Below, piece after piece: positions 1-13,086 of a stretch of DNA of 64,000 nucleotides; the stretch's first letter is position 1; each line of letters opens with the position of its first letter. Source of the DNA: Verrucomicrobiales bacterium. GTDB taxonomy: Bacteria > Verrucomicrobiota > Verrucomicrobiia > Verrucomicrobiales > DEV007. A program made the translations under genes and the position numbers. The notes under the pieces were generated by a model, which saw nothing but the letters and a program-made list of their open reading frames with translations, ran no database searches and was not told the origin of the DNA. The DNA is taken from positions 1 through 64,000 of the forward strand of contig JAEUHH010000109.1 in assembly GCA_016795505.1 (NCBI GenBank). The letters are read 5' to 3'.

Positions 1-2490
<2,490 letters not shown>

Positions 2491-2613
2491 CAGTCTTTTT
2501 GAAACTCGCACCAGTCAGATAATTGCCGTAAAGCAAATTACCAAGTCTGCAACCAGGGCGCCGCTTGCGCGACATTCCCTGGGAAATTGCATCTTTTTCT
2601 ACCCTGTATGCAG

Positions 2614-2625
2614 TTGTCAAAGAAC
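2614..2625 (-). promoter_or_regulatory. boxA-like antitermination site before 23S
   Basis: The minus strand reads GTTCTTTGACAA, close to the boxA core (TGCTCTTTAACAA in E. coli) bound by NusB-NusE in rRNA transcripts. It lies in the tRNA-Ile to 23S spacer, where bacterial rRNA operons often have a second boxA. Its function is inferred from sequence and position. Confidence 0.6.
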
Positions 2626-2660
2626 GGATCCCGAGAAAACACCCCCATGTCGGGGAACGT

Positions 2661-2737
<77 letters not shown>

Positions 2738-2787
2738 GAAACCCGGCCGCATTGCGGACCAGAGAACGGCTACCGCCCCGCCTCACG

Positions 2788-2860
2788 TGGAGGCAAGGGG
2801 ATTCGAACCCCTGACATCCAGCTTGCAAAGCTGGCGCTCTACCAACTGAGCTATACCCCC
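2788..2860 (-). tRNA. tRNA-Ala (anticodon TGC)
   Basis: The minus strand reads GGGGGTATAGCTCAG at the 5' end. Anticodon loop TTTGCAA gives TGC for alanine, and the T-loop is TTCGAAT. The acceptor stem contains G-T wobbles. The 3' CCA is not encoded (ACG follows the stem), unlike tRNA-Ile and tRNA-Lys here, so CCA must be added by nucleotidyltransferase. It sits next to the 16S 3' end. Confidence 0.97.
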
Positions 2861-2922
2861 CTGTGAAAGGGAGCAAACCACCTTGTGTTTTCCCTGTTTG
2901 ACTTCCTTAGAAGCGGAAGACG

Positions 2923-2942
2923 AAGGCTAAATTGTGCGCTGC
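2923..2942 (-). other. 16S processing stem, 3' arm
   Basis: These 20 nt in the 16S to tRNA-Ala spacer are perfectly complementary to 4740-4759 in the 16S leader. Pairing would loop out the whole 16S rRNA, as in the RNase III processing stems of other bacterial pre-rRNAs. The complementarity is seen directly; the processing role is inferred. Confidence 0.85.
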
Positions 2943-3069
2943 AACACCGAGCTTTGCGCAAAACATTTGTCGGCGGCGCCTTTCGGCAACCGCGCACCAC
3001 TGACATAGTCACAGGTGTCGACCTGATCGCAGCAGGACGGTTATTGGTGTCCTACCACGACTTTCTCCC

Positions 3070-4629
<1,560 letters not shown>

Positions 4630-4739
4630 AAATCGGATCCACTGCCGGAACCACGTGGGCCCCGGTATGGAAAATTGACGGATCGCAGCCTCAGCAACCG
4701 AAGTCACTTTGGCCACTCTCCTGCGCATCCACTTGATGC

Positions 4740-4759
4740 GCAGCGCACAATTTAGCCTT
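4740..4759 (-). other. 16S processing stem, 5' arm
   Basis: This is the partner of 2923-2942: 20 nt with perfect complementarity, about 110 nt upstream of the 16S 5' end. It shows that the leader is transcribed at least to here. Confidence 0.85.
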
Positions 4760-4819
4760 TTCTTCCACCGATTTGCCCTCGCAGCCTTGCGACTCACGCG
4801 GTTTCAAATCGGCCAAAAC

Positions 4820-4831
4820 TTGTAAAGATCA
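4820..4831 (-). promoter_or_regulatory. boxA-like site in the 16S leader
   Basis: The minus strand reads TGATCTTTACAA, resembling boxA. It sits about 190 nt before 16S, between the candidate promoter and the processing stem, where leader boxA elements are found. Together with the spacer copy at 2614-2625 it gives the operon the usual two-boxA layout. Confidence 0.55.
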
Positions 4832-4920
4832 CCAGTATCAGGGGACAAAAAAGCCGATCACAATCTCTTGCGATCGACCCTATCGGTCACCGACACCCGA
4901 CGTTTCCGGCCGGTTCGAGG

Positions 4921-4948
4921 AGATTAAACCCAATCCGGTTTCGGTCAA
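4921..4948 (-). promoter_or_regulatory. Candidate rRNA operon promoter
   Basis: The minus strand shows TTGACC (4948-4943), a 16-nt spacer and TAATCT (4926-4921). The A-rich stretch just upstream (about 4950-4980) could serve as an UP element. A 16-nt spacer is common in rRNA promoters. The -10 match is weak (3 of 6), so position and context carry most of the weight. Confidence 0.4.
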
Positions 4949-4959
4949 CCGCTTTTCGC

Positions 4960-5654
4960 GAAGTTTTTTCGGATTTTGATCACTTTTTCGGCGGCTTCGG
5001 CACGAGATCCGCTTTTCCCAGTTTTCTTTTCGGCCGCTTAATCGCTTAAAATCAAAGCCGTTTAGCGTTCCCCCTCCCGAAAGAGCCAAGCCTTCTCAGA
5101 TCCGGAAGGCGGGGAACTTTTTTGTCGCAAATCAGATCCTGCCGTCTGGCTGGTCGGATTTTGGCCCTTCAGACAGCCAATTACTGATCGGCGAGGTCGC
5201 CATCGGGTCCCATGACCGTTGGCTGGCGGCAGGCGCCCACTCCGCCACGCGGGTGCCAGCCCCGCGCTTTCTCCAAACCGAGTATATAGGTCCAGCGACC
5301 CTCTCCCCTCAGTCCTCAGTCGCCCGCCTCGTTCGTTCCATTTCCCCCGTGCGGGCGTAGCGATGGACGGTCCACCCCTTTGCGCCGGCTTCGTGATCGA
5401 GGGCCTCATGGAGGACCGATGGCCCGGATGGCAACAGGTGTTTGGTGGATCGGGTTCCCGCCGCCGGCACTGGGAGGATGAAAAAGCCTTCATGCCCCCT
5501 GCGTGCCAGAATATTTCTTGCACAGGAGCGGCTCCGGGGTCTTAATCCCGCTCCGGGTCCCCAGTATCCGCCCGAGGTCCTCGCCAGCAATCAGAGGCCC
5601 TCGAGTCCGCATCGCGCCTGGGGACCTTCCGTATTTCAAACCCTGAGAGTCACG
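4960..5654. other. Gene-free region upstream of the rRNA operon
   Basis: About 700 bp between the rRNA promoter region and the first plus-strand gene. Short overlapping open frames occur on both strands, but none has a recognisable product, good start or domain. A stretch near 5167-5182 (TACTGATCGGCGAGG) resembles part of the dispersed 22-bp repeat and may be a decayed copy. I see no RNA gene here. Confidence 0.5.
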
Positions 5655-6932
5655 ATGTTCAAGAAACTTCTCAAACGGCAATCGAATCCCATCCGTGTCG
5701 GCTTGGTCGGCGCCGGTGCCATGGGCAGGGGAATCGCGTGGCAGGTCGCACACACCACGGGCATGAGGCTCATGTTCATCGGCGACCTGGACATCGAAGT
5801 GGCGCGGAGCACGGCCAAACAGATCGGGAAAGAGCCGGTCGAGACCGACGGCGTCACCATCCCCGAGATTACCGACCAGCAGGTGCTGATCACGACCAAC
5901 ACCCTCGGTCTCCTGCGCCGCAACGACGTGCTCAAGATGGAAGCGTTCGCGGAGGCCACCAATGCCATCGCCGCGGCCTGCGAATACTGCCTGGCGGCCA
6001 TCGAAGGCGGCATGCACGTGGTGCTGATGAACGCCGAGGTGGACATGGTTTACGGAAAGCTGCTCCAGCACGAGGCGAAGAAGCACAACGTGGTCGTCAC
6101 CAGCGACGCCGGTGACCAGCACGGCGTGCTCGCCACGATGATCGACGAGATCAAGCTCTGGGGCTTCGACATCGTCCAGGCGGGCAACATCAAGGGTTTC
6201 CTCAATTACTATGCCACGCCCGAGTCCATCCGCCCCGAGGCGGAGAAGCGCAATCTCAGCGCCGTCCAGTGCTGCGCCTACACCGACGGCACCAAGCTCA
6301 ACATCGAAATGGCGCTGCTCTGCAACGCCCTCGGCCTGGCTCCGTTCAAGGACGGCATGGAGGGCCCCCGCTGCCAGGACGTGACCGAAGTGCTCGACCT
6401 TTTCGACTTCGACGCCTATGGCGATCAGGGCCGCGTCGACTACATCCTCGGCTCGGAGCCCGGCGGTGGCGTCTATGTGGTGGGCAAAAGCGACTCGGAC
6501 TTCCAGCGCCCCTACCTGGCCTACTACAAGCTGCTCAGCAAGGGCAACTACTACCTCTTCTACCGTCCCTACCACCTCTGCCATCTTGAGACCACCACGG
6601 CGATCGCCCGCGCGGTTTTGGACGGTGAGGCGGTACTCACGCCCGAGGCCGGCTATCTCGCCGACGTCTACGCCTACGCCAAGTCCGACCTGAAAGCCGG
6701 CCAGACCGTCGAGCACGGCATCGGCGGAGCGGAGTGCTACGGTCTCATCCGGACCACCGCCGATGCGGCGGCCATCGACCACCTGCCGATCGCGTATCTC
6801 GAAGGCGAGGGCGACAAGCTCCCCATCCTGAAGCGCGACATCGCGAAGGATGAGCCGGTGCGTTATTCCGACGTCGAGTTCCCCGACATCACCTTCCATC
6901 ATCTGCTGCAGCGCCAGTCGGCGCTGGGCTGA
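5655..6932 (+). CDS. NAD(P)-binding oxidoreductase with C-terminal SAF domain
   Basis: 425 aa. The N-terminus is a Rossmann fold with GLVGAGAMGRG at about residues 16-26, like homoserine-dehydrogenase-type proteins. The last ~90 residues (LPILKRDIAKDEPVRYSDVEF region) look like a SAF domain. Proteins of this architecture are often found with surface-polysaccharide genes; the substrate is unknown. The ATG at 5655 follows a GAGAG Shine-Dalgarno-like sequence and begins just before the Rossmann fold; upstream in-frame sequence looks non-coding. The next gene starts 36 bp downstream on the same strand, so the two are probably co-transcribed. Confidence 0.85.
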   Translation: MFKKLLKRQSNPIRVGLVGAGAMGRGIAWQVAHTTGMRLMFIGDLDIEVARSTAKQIGKEPVETDGVTIPEITDQQVLITTNTLGLLRRNDVLKMEAFAEATNAIAAACEYCLAAIEGGMHVVLMNAEVDMVYGKLLQHEAKKHNVVVTSDAGDQHGVLATMIDEIKLWGFDIVQAGNIKGFLNYYATPESIRPEAEKRNLSAVQCCAYTDGTKLNIEMALLCNALGLAPFKDGMEGPRCQDVTEVLDLFDFDAYGDQGRVDYILGSEPGGGVYVVGKSDSDFQRPYLAYYKLLSKGNYYLFYRPYHLCHLETTTAIARAVLDGEAVLTPEAGYLADVYAYAKSDLKAGQTVEHGIGGAECYGLIRTTADAAAIDHLPIAYLEGEGDKLPILKRDIAKDEPVRYSDVEFPDITFHHLLQRQSALG

Positions 6933-6968
6933 GAGCCGCGGCGCCTGCGGTTCCCTTTTGCGAGATCC

Positions 6969-8393
6969 ATGTCATCCGAACCATCCACCGGCTTCGCCGA
7001 CCGTACCGAGACCGTGGTGCTGGGAGGCGGTCCCTGCGGACTCTACGCCGCCCTGACTCTGGCCAAAGCCGGCCGCCGGGTCACCCTGATCGAGAAGGAA
7101 GACGTCACCGGCGGTCTCGCCCGCGGCCATCTGCGTGCCGGGAACCACTACGATCTCGGCGTGCACATGCTGCACGCCTTTGACAAGGGAGTCTTCGAGA
7201 CGGTGAAGGAAATCATGGGCGACGAGCGCATCGAGGTACCGCTCAATGCCAAGATCAAATGGGCTGGCTCCTTCTACCGCTACCCGCTCCAATTTGGCGA
7301 CATGGTAAAGGGCATGAACCCCCTGGTCCTCGCCCAGTGCTGCATCGGCCTGCTCGCTTACCAGACTTGGTACAAATTCCGCCCCCATACCCCCAAGGAC
7401 GCGGAAGAGGCGCTCATCCAGCTCTATGGGAAACCGCTTTACGAATTCTTCTTCAAGGAGTTCACCACCCGCTACTGGGGTTTTCCCCCCACCCAGCTTT
7501 CGGCCACCTTCATCACCACGAAGATGCCCCGGCTCTCGGCGGTGGATGTGATCAAGAAGGTGCTGGCGAAGTTCGGCATCCAGGACAAAAGCGTCCACGC
7601 CGTGGAGAGCGCGCTCAGTGAGGAGATCCTGCACTACTCCCGCAACGGCGCCGAGGCCATGCCGCGGCTCATCGTCGGCGAGATCGAGCGCCTCGGCTGC
7701 CGCGTGGTGCGCCAGGCCGATGTCTGCGGGATCTCCATCGATCCGACCAGCGGGAAGGCGAATGCAGTCACCTACCGCAACACGGCGACCGACTCCACGC
7801 ATGCGATCGGCTGCGACCACGTCATCTCCACCATTCCCATCCGCGACCTGCTGGCGGCCTTTGGCGATCACGCGCCCGCAGACGTGAGGGAGTCGGCTGC
7901 CTACCTCAAGACCAAAGCCATCACCATCTACGGGCTGTTGGTGAAAAAGGAGAAAGCCATCGACTCCCTCTACATCTACTACCGGGACAAGGCCTTCCAC
8001 CGCGTCGGCGAACCGAAAAATGCCGGACTGATCGTGAATCCGCCCGACCACACCGTGCTCATCGTGGAGACGACCTGCGAGATCGGCGATGCGAAGTGGA
8101 ATGGCGACGACAGCGCGCGTCAGGCCATCTTTGCCGATCTGGAGCGAGAAGGCATCTGCCGGCCCGACGAGATCGTCGAGGTCCACCTGCTGCGCGCCCC
8201 CGACGGCTATCCCATCTTCGGGCTCGGCTTCGAGCCGCATCTGGAAAAGGTCAATGGCTTCGTTCGCTCGATCGGCAACGTGCAGACCACCGGCCGTCAG
8301 GGCGGCTTCTGCTATCCGAACATGCACAAGGCCATGCGCATGGGAGCCGACGCCGCCGACAGGGTGCTCCAGACCGTCGGGACGGCGGAGTGA
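6969..8393 (+). CDS. FAD-dependent amine oxidase/UDP-galactopyranose mutase-like oxidoreductase
   Basis: 474 aa. A dinucleotide-binding motif GGGPCG lies at about residues 19-24, followed by the acidic IEKED strand end and GGLARG, typical of FAD-dependent NAD(P)-binding-like oxidoreductases (protoporphyrinogen oxidase/UGM relatives). The C-terminal GRQGGFCYPNMHKAM segment is the second FAD-contacting region of this family. No membrane segments are seen. It follows the SAF-domain oxidoreductase by 36 bp, suggesting joint action on a sugar or polyprenyl substrate, but this is inference. The dispersed 22-bp repeat begins just after the stop. Confidence 0.85.
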   Translation: MSSEPSTGFADRTETVVLGGGPCGLYAALTLAKAGRRVTLIEKEDVTGGLARGHLRAGNHYDLGVHMLHAFDKGVFETVKEIMGDERIEVPLNAKIKWAGSFYRYPLQFGDMVKGMNPLVLAQCCIGLLAYQTWYKFRPHTPKDAEEALIQLYGKPLYEFFFKEFTTRYWGFPPTQLSATFITTKMPRLSAVDVIKKVLAKFGIQDKSVHAVESALSEEILHYSRNGAEAMPRLIVGEIERLGCRVVRQADVCGISIDPTSGKANAVTYRNTATDSTHAIGCDHVISTIPIRDLLAAFGDHAPADVRESAAYLKTKAITIYGLLVKKEKAIDSLYIYYRDKAFHRVGEPKNAGLIVNPPDHTVLIVETTCEIGDAKWNGDDSARQAIFADLEREGICRPDEIVEVHLLRAPDGYPIFGLGFEPHLEKVNGFVRSIGNVQTTGRQGGFCYPNMHKAMRMGADAADRVLQTVGTAE

Positions 8394-8405
8394 GCGGCGG
8401 CTTTT

Positions 8406-8472
8406 CTGATCGAACAGGGTTGGATCGGCGATGAGACAGGGTCTGATCGGCGATGAGACCCTGTCACTTCGG
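8406..8472. repeat. Dispersed 22-bp repeat, cluster A
   Basis: Two direct units and one inverted half-unit sit between convergent genes. ACAGGGTCT (8436-8444) and AGACCCTGT (8456-8464) form a perfect 9-bp hairpin with an 11-nt loop. The inverted half-unit overlaps the stop codon of the minus-strand transporter. No T-run follows on either strand, so it is not a classic intrinsic terminator, although it may act at this convergent junction. Confidence 0.9.
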
Positions 8473-9837
8473 AAGCGAAGACCACACGGAATAGACGCCC
8501 ACGCCGATGATCGACAGGGCGCTGAGCCAGAAAGCGATGTCGTAAACAGGCGACGGCTTCAACTCGGCCGGCAGCGTCCGGAAGCGGAAGTGGATGGCGG
8601 CGAACAGCACGATCAGCAGGATGAGGGCCGTCGCGATGCCGCCGAGCATCACCATGGTCCCCGGTGCCTGAAAGTAGAGGTAGAGCCCGCCCCAGATCGC
8701 CGGGATCACCCAGGCGAGGATGGCGACCAGCCGGTTGCGGACATGCGGATCATTGAAATCAGTGCCCGAGATCCGGGTGAAGGCATCGGAAAACAGCCGC
8801 GACCAGGCCCCCAACGCCGAGAGCAGGGTCGAGTAGAGCACCACAAAGGCGCCGGCCAGAAAGATTCCCATCGCGCCGGGTCCCAGCGTGCGGGTGTACA
8901 TCTGGGACAGGGTATCGACCATCGATTTCCCATCCGGCACGAGGCCCTGCGGCTTCAGAATCGCGGCTCCGAGCACGTAAAAGGCGGCGGTGACCACGGT
9001 GTAGGCCACCATGGCGAGCAGGGCATCGAGGTACATGATCTTGATCCAGCCCCGTGCCCGGGCGGTCCAGACCGGGTCGCTTTTGTCCCCGCGCGGACCA
9101 GTCTTGCTGGCGTAGCCTTTTTCCACCAGCCAGTAGTTGTAGGCCATGATCTCATCCCCTCCCACGCCGGTGATGCCGAAAGCTCCGAGGGCGACCGCGA
9201 CGTAGGCGGTCGGCAGCTCGAAGGTGAAGCCGCCGGCGATGTCGGCCCAGCCGATGGCAAAGTCCGTCTGCTGCAGCATGACGACTGATGCCAGCGTGAG
9301 CACGGTGAACGCGCCGATCATGAGGACCGACATTTTCTCGATGGTCCCGTATTTCCCCCGGAAGACCAGGAGGGCGACGGAAGCCGCCGTGACGGCCGTC
9401 CAGATGACGATGCCGACGGAGGGCACCACTTTGTGCAGGATCAGGGCCACGCCGCCGACGACGCCGGCCACCTGGAGGAATTTCAGCGGCATCAGCGCGA
9501 GCCACAGCCAGATGCTCCAGTTGGCCCGGCCGAATTTCGGTCCCGGCAGTTTGTTGAAGGCGGCGAAGGTCGTCTCGCCGGCGTAGATGGCGTGTTTGCC
9601 GAACTCCAACTGGACCGCGACCTTGATGAGACAGCTGAAGATAACGACCCAGAGACAGACAAAGCCGGCTTTGGCACCCAACTGGGTGGTCATGATCAAC
9701 TCTCCCGACCCCACGATCGAAGCCGTGAGGATGAAGCCGGGCCCGAGGTAGCGGATGCGGTCCAGCAGCCGCACCGGCGGATCGGCGATCTGGTCGGCGC
9801 CGGTTTGATAGGGATTCGAGGGATTGGCCGAGGACAT
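8464..9837 (-). CDS. Nramp-family-like divalent metal transporter, divergent
   Basis: 457 aa with about 11-12 hydrophobic segments. GPGFILTASIVGSGELI near residue 30 is the TM1 region of the Nramp family. The family's metal-binding DPGN motif is replaced by GSGE, and the TM6 MPH motif by GVGGDEIMAY. Substrate therefore cannot be assumed to be Mn or Fe. The ATG at 9837 (MSSANPSNP) is chosen because the upstream 26 residues lack family character. It is convergent with the FAD oxidoreductase, and its stop codon lies within repeat cluster A. Confidence 0.82.
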   Translation of the reverse strand: MSSANPSNPYQTGADQIADPPVRLLDRIRYLGPGFILTASIVGSGELIMTTQLGAKAGFVCLWVVIFSCLIKVAVQLEFGKHAIYAGETTFAAFNKLPGPKFGRANWSIWLWLALMPLKFLQVAGVVGGVALILHKVVPSVGIVIWTAVTAASVALLVFRGKYGTIEKMSVLMIGAFTVLTLASVVMLQQTDFAIGWADIAGGFTFELPTAYVAVALGAFGITGVGGDEIMAYNYWLVEKGYASKTGPRGDKSDPVWTARARGWIKIMYLDALLAMVAYTVVTAAFYVLGAAILKPQGLVPDGKSMVDTLSQMYTRTLGPGAMGIFLAGAFVVLYSTLLSALGAWSRLFSDAFTRISGTDFNDPHVRNRLVAILAWVIPAIWGGLYLYFQAPGTMVMLGGIATALILLIVLFAAIHFRFRTLPAELKPSPVYDIAFWLSALSIIGVGVYSVWSSLPK

Positions 9838-9951
9838 GGGGTAGCCGCGTGGTTGGGGGGATGGATCGGAAAAGCGCGAGCATGGCCCCGACCGCGCCCA
9901 TTTGGCAAGCCCCAAAGCGGGACGTGTATCGGACCCGGGCAGCCCCGGGTC

Positions 9952-10977
9952 TCACTCCGGCTTCCGGGCCAGCATCAGGATGGCCGAAGTCTTCGCGCCG
10001 AGCGCGGCGCGGACCTTGTCGAATCCGGTGAAGCCGGCGAGAAACGGCAGGAAGCCGCCGACGGGATCGAACCATTTCGCCATCCGCGGCCGGGGCGTGG
10101 CCCCGTAGCGCAGCGAGTGGTGGAACGAATACATCCAGAAGGAATGCCCCGTCTGATAGCGCGTCGCCACCGGCTGGAGGCCCTGATCGCTGAACAGGCG
10201 AGCCAGCGTGTCGGCGGCGAAGAGATTCCAGTGACGCGGGATGTGGTAACCGCCCCAGTAGGTCTCGTGGAACAGCCGGGCATCGAGACTGTCGATATTG
10301 GGCGTTTCCACGGCGAAAATGCCGCCCGGAGCCAACCAGCGGGCCGCCTGACGGACCACGGAAGCCGGATCATCGACGTGCTCGATGACGTGGAACATCG
10401 TGATGAGGTCGAGCGAGCCTTCGGGAATGCGCTGGCAGTCCTCGACGCGCTCGCAGAAGGCCTGAAATCCCTGCTCGCGCAGCGGCGCGACGACGCGCTC
10501 GTCGAGTTCGAGGCCGTAATTGCTCTCCTTGGGCACGCCGAGGGCCTCCATGGACTTGAGGAAGCGGCCATCCCCGCACCCGATGTCGAGGTAGCTGCGT
10601 GGCGGCCGGCCGAGCGCCCCGACGATGCCGCGCATCTTGCCCCGGTCGAGCCACTGCTTGGCTTTGACGGCGATGGGGCTGATTTTCGCGGCGTAATTGT
10701 AGGCGTAGTAGTGGGGCGGGTAGATCGTGGACAGTTCAGCGATGGCCGGCCGGGGATGGAGCCAGACATGGCGGCAGGCGTCGCATTGCACGAAGCGCCA
10801 GCGGTTGGCGCAGGTCATCAGCTCATAGTCGTAGCCCTCCGCGTAGGGATGGTGGCTCCCGCCCTCACAGACCGGACACTGCGGCACGGGTTCCTCGGAC
10901 ACCAAGGGGGCGCCGACGCGGCGGAATTCCTCGGGCAGCGCGATGGCCGGCCTCTCGGGGTGGGTTTCGTCGCTCAT
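9952..10977 (-). CDS. Class I SAM-dependent methyltransferase with N-terminal zinc motif
   Basis: 341 aa. Cysteine pairs C34/C37 and C65/C68 form a likely zinc-binding N-terminal module. SAM motif I (LDIGCGDGRFL) is near residues 130-140, followed by HVIEHVDDP of the Methyltransf_23-type fold. The acceptor is unknown; relatives often modify sugars or surface polysaccharides. The gene lies 17 bp downstream of the desaturase on the same strand and is probably co-transcribed with the desaturase/HTTM genes. Confidence 0.85.
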   Translation of the reverse strand: MSDETHPERPAIALPEEFRRVGAPLVSEEPVPQCPVCEGGSHHPYAEGYDYELMTCANRWRFVQCDACRHVWLHPRPAIAELSTIYPPHYYAYNYAAKISPIAVKAKQWLDRGKMRGIVGALGRPPRSYLDIGCGDGRFLKSMEALGVPKESNYGLELDERVVAPLREQGFQAFCERVEDCQRIPEGSLDLITMFHVIEHVDDPASVVRQAARWLAPGGIFAVETPNIDSLDARLFHETYWGGYHIPRHWNLFAADTLARLFSDQGLQPVATRYQTGHSFWMYSFHHSLRYGATPRPRMAKWFDPVGGFLPFLAGFTGFDKVRAALGAKTSAILMLARKPE

Positions 10978-10994
10978 GCGGCAGTTTTATTCGA

Positions 10995-12065
10995 TCAGGC
11001 GCCCGCGGGAGAGGTTGGCTCGCCGCGCCGGCACTCGGGCAGCGGCAGGGCGAGGAAGTATCGCAGGGCGAAGCCCAGATAGGACGGACGCCATTCGAGG
11101 CCGGCGGCTCCGGGCTGCTGTCTCAGCTCGGCATCCGCTTTTTTCAGATTGTAGTAAGGAATGGAGGTCCAGAGATGGTGCGCGGCATGGTAATTCATGT
11201 TCATCGGCGCGAAAATCCGGCGCTCCAGAGGATTGCTGGTGTAGGTGATGAGCCGGTGGCGGTCGGCCTTTTCATCCGACTCAGGGTGGGCGTGCTCCAG
11301 GAAGGACCGCACCAGATCCGCCAGATAGGCATGGACATAGACCGGCAGCAGCCACAGCACGGGATAGGCCCACCACCCGATCGCCCAGGTCAGCCCGCCG
11401 ATGAGGGCGATCTGCCAGCCGAGCAGGATCGCAAAGTCGCGGGCACCATGCTGGCGGCGCGGGTCCCCTGTCGCCGCGGCCTTGGGCTGGGCGGCTTTCC
11501 GGGCCCGTCCCGCATAGACATTGCCCAGAGCCGGGAGCAGGCTCATCAGGCCGCTGAGGAAAAAGAGATATTCCGGCCGGGTCGATTTGTTGAAACAGGC
11601 GTGCTTGTGCCGGTCAGGATCCCGCTCCGTGGCGAGGTGGAGGTGGTGATCCATGTGGTTGCGGTTGTTGATCCGCGTGATGGCCCCGATCGGGCCGAGG
11701 ATGAAGAGATCGCAGAACAGATCGTTCGACGAGATCTTGGCGAAGATCCGGCGATGCATCCCGTCGTGCCCGATGATGAACAGGCCGTAAAAGCGGGTGC
11801 CGATGACGGGAATCGCGATCGCCACCGTCCACCAGGCCGGATGCCAGGCTACCAACGCCCAGGCGGCCACGATCCCGGCCCACATCCAGAGCGTGTCGAC
11901 CACCGGACGCCACGGCTTCAGCACACTCAGCTCCCTGACCCGCTCCGGCGGCAGGAGGGAGCGGTAGGCTTTGTAAATGCTCGTCTCTCCGGCATCGCTC
12001 GAGGCGCTGATCGGCGTGTCGCCCCCCATCGGGGCCGTCTCGGGGTTCTCACTGACGTTCGTCAC
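10995..12065 (-). CDS. Membrane fatty acid desaturase
   Basis: 356 aa, GTG start. Three histidine clusters typical of di-iron membrane desaturases are present: HDGMH at about 100-104, NHMDHHLH at about 136-143 and HAAHH at about 293-297. Hydrophobic segments lie around 60-95, 168-185 and 214-245. It probably introduces a double bond into an acyl chain or carotenoid-type lipid; the regiochemistry cannot be read from sequence. The HTTM gene ends 49 bp upstream, so the two may be co-expressed. Confidence 0.9.
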   Translation of the reverse strand: MTNVSENPETAPMGGDTPISASSDAGETSIYKAYRSLLPPERVRELSVLKPWRPVVDTLWMWAGIVAAWALVAWHPAWWTVAIAIPVIGTRFYGLFIIGHDGMHRRIFAKISSNDLFCDLFILGPIGAITRINNRNHMDHHLHLATERDPDRHKHACFNKSTRPEYLFFLSGLMSLLPALGNVYAGRARKAAQPKAAATGDPRRQHGARDFAILLGWQIALIGGLTWAIGWWAYPVLWLLPVYVHAYLADLVRSFLEHAHPESDEKADRHRLITYTSNPLERRIFAPMNMNYHAAHHLWTSIPYYNLKKADAELRQQPGAAGLEWRPSYLGFALRYFLALPLPECRRGEPTSPAGA

Positions 12066-12114
12066 GGTGCGCGAAAAATCGCCGCGTCGCCCGTAAACAC
12101 AAGCGGATTGTCCT

Positions 12115-13086
12115 TCACAAAGCGACCCCGCCGCCCCGTCGACCCGCCTGCCATCGCCACACCCAGTAGGGCAGGTTCAGGAAAAAGATCAGCAGCACCC
12201 ACTCGCTGTTGTGGAATCGCAGGTGCATGATCCAAAAGATGCCCCGGTGCAGCCCGATGAGCGCCAGGCCGGTCCAAAATGCCCAGGGCCGGCTCTTCAG
12301 GGCCACGAGGGCGAACAACTCCAGGAAAAAAGCCCCGCCAAACCCGATCCGAGCCAGCATCGGATGCGCCAGCACCCACTCGGCCGCCGCCAGATCGCCG
12401 GCGTATTGGGGGTCGAGCAGCTTGTAATACTGCTGCCGCTGCGCCTTGACGAAATCGAAGGCGACGTAGGGCGAATTCCACACCCACAGCAGCTTCGAAT
12501 TGATCGTCTTGCTCAGCGCCGCGATCACATAAGTCGCCGCGACGGCGCCCTGAGTGTAGTAGAGCAGCCAACTGCGCTCCTTCAGCCCGTCACTCCAGCC
12601 GGTCCGCCCGCCCCCGCGCCAGTCCCGCAAACGGATGACCAGCACCACCACGGTCTGGGCCAGCAGCACCAGCGTGATCATGTGGTGGGAATGGTGGATC
12701 GATCCCTGGCTGTTCTCATAGGTCCGCATCAGGGTGTGGAGCAGGGTCAGCACCGGCAGCGAGATGGCGAGGCCGTAGCCGGACGCATAGGAAAGCAGCC
12801 CGATGGCCGCCAGCGTCACGAAAACCGGGTAAGCCCACGGCTGGTTCAGCCAGGTCAGGTCGAACAGCTTCGCGAGTCCGACCGGAGCCGGTTGGCCCGG
12901 ATAGTTGAAAGGCTGGCGGCTCGTGAAGTTGAAAAACGCCACCACTGCAAAGCCCGCCCGCATCACCGCCCACTCCCACGCCGACACCGGCACGGGGCGG
13001 AAGCCCTCGCGCAGCCAGCCTTTCAGCCGGTCGATCGCCCTGCGGCTTGGTTGAGTCGGTGGAGTCTGCATGGCGTCGTCTTTCAC
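12115..13086 (-). CDS. HTTM-type multi-pass membrane protein
   Basis: 323 aa with about seven hydrophobic segments. The layout and motifs (YENSQGSIHHSHHMI, WNSPYVAFDF, a final LPYWVWRW) resemble HTTM proteins, which are distantly related to vitamin K-dependent gamma-carboxylase. The His-rich loop HHSHH may be catalytic, but no reaction is known. The start overlaps the stop of the upstream 159-aa gene by 4 nt (13083-13086), indicating translational coupling. Confidence 0.75.
   Translation of the reverse strand: MKDDAMQTPPTQPSRRAIDRLKGWLREGFRPVPVSAWEWAVMRAGFAVVAFFNFTSRQPFNYPGQPAPVGLAKLFDLTWLNQPWAYPVFVTLAAIGLLSYASGYGLAISLPVLTLLHTLMRTYENSQGSIHHSHHMITLVLLAQTVVVLVIRLRDWRGGGRTGWSDGLKERSWLLYYTQGAVAATYVIAALSKTINSKLLWVWNSPYVAFDFVKAQRQQYYKLLDPQYAGDLAAAEWVLAHPMLARIGFGGAFFLELFALVALKSRPWAFWTGLALIGLHRGIFWIMHLRFHNSEWVLLIFFLNLPYWVWRWQAGRRGGGVAL

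Noticed and set aside
5442-5654. N-terminal extension of the SAF-domain oxidoreductase frame
   Set aside because: The 71 extra residues look like translated intergenic DNA; the ATG at 5655 has a Shine-Dalgarno-like sequence and starts just before the Rossmann fold.
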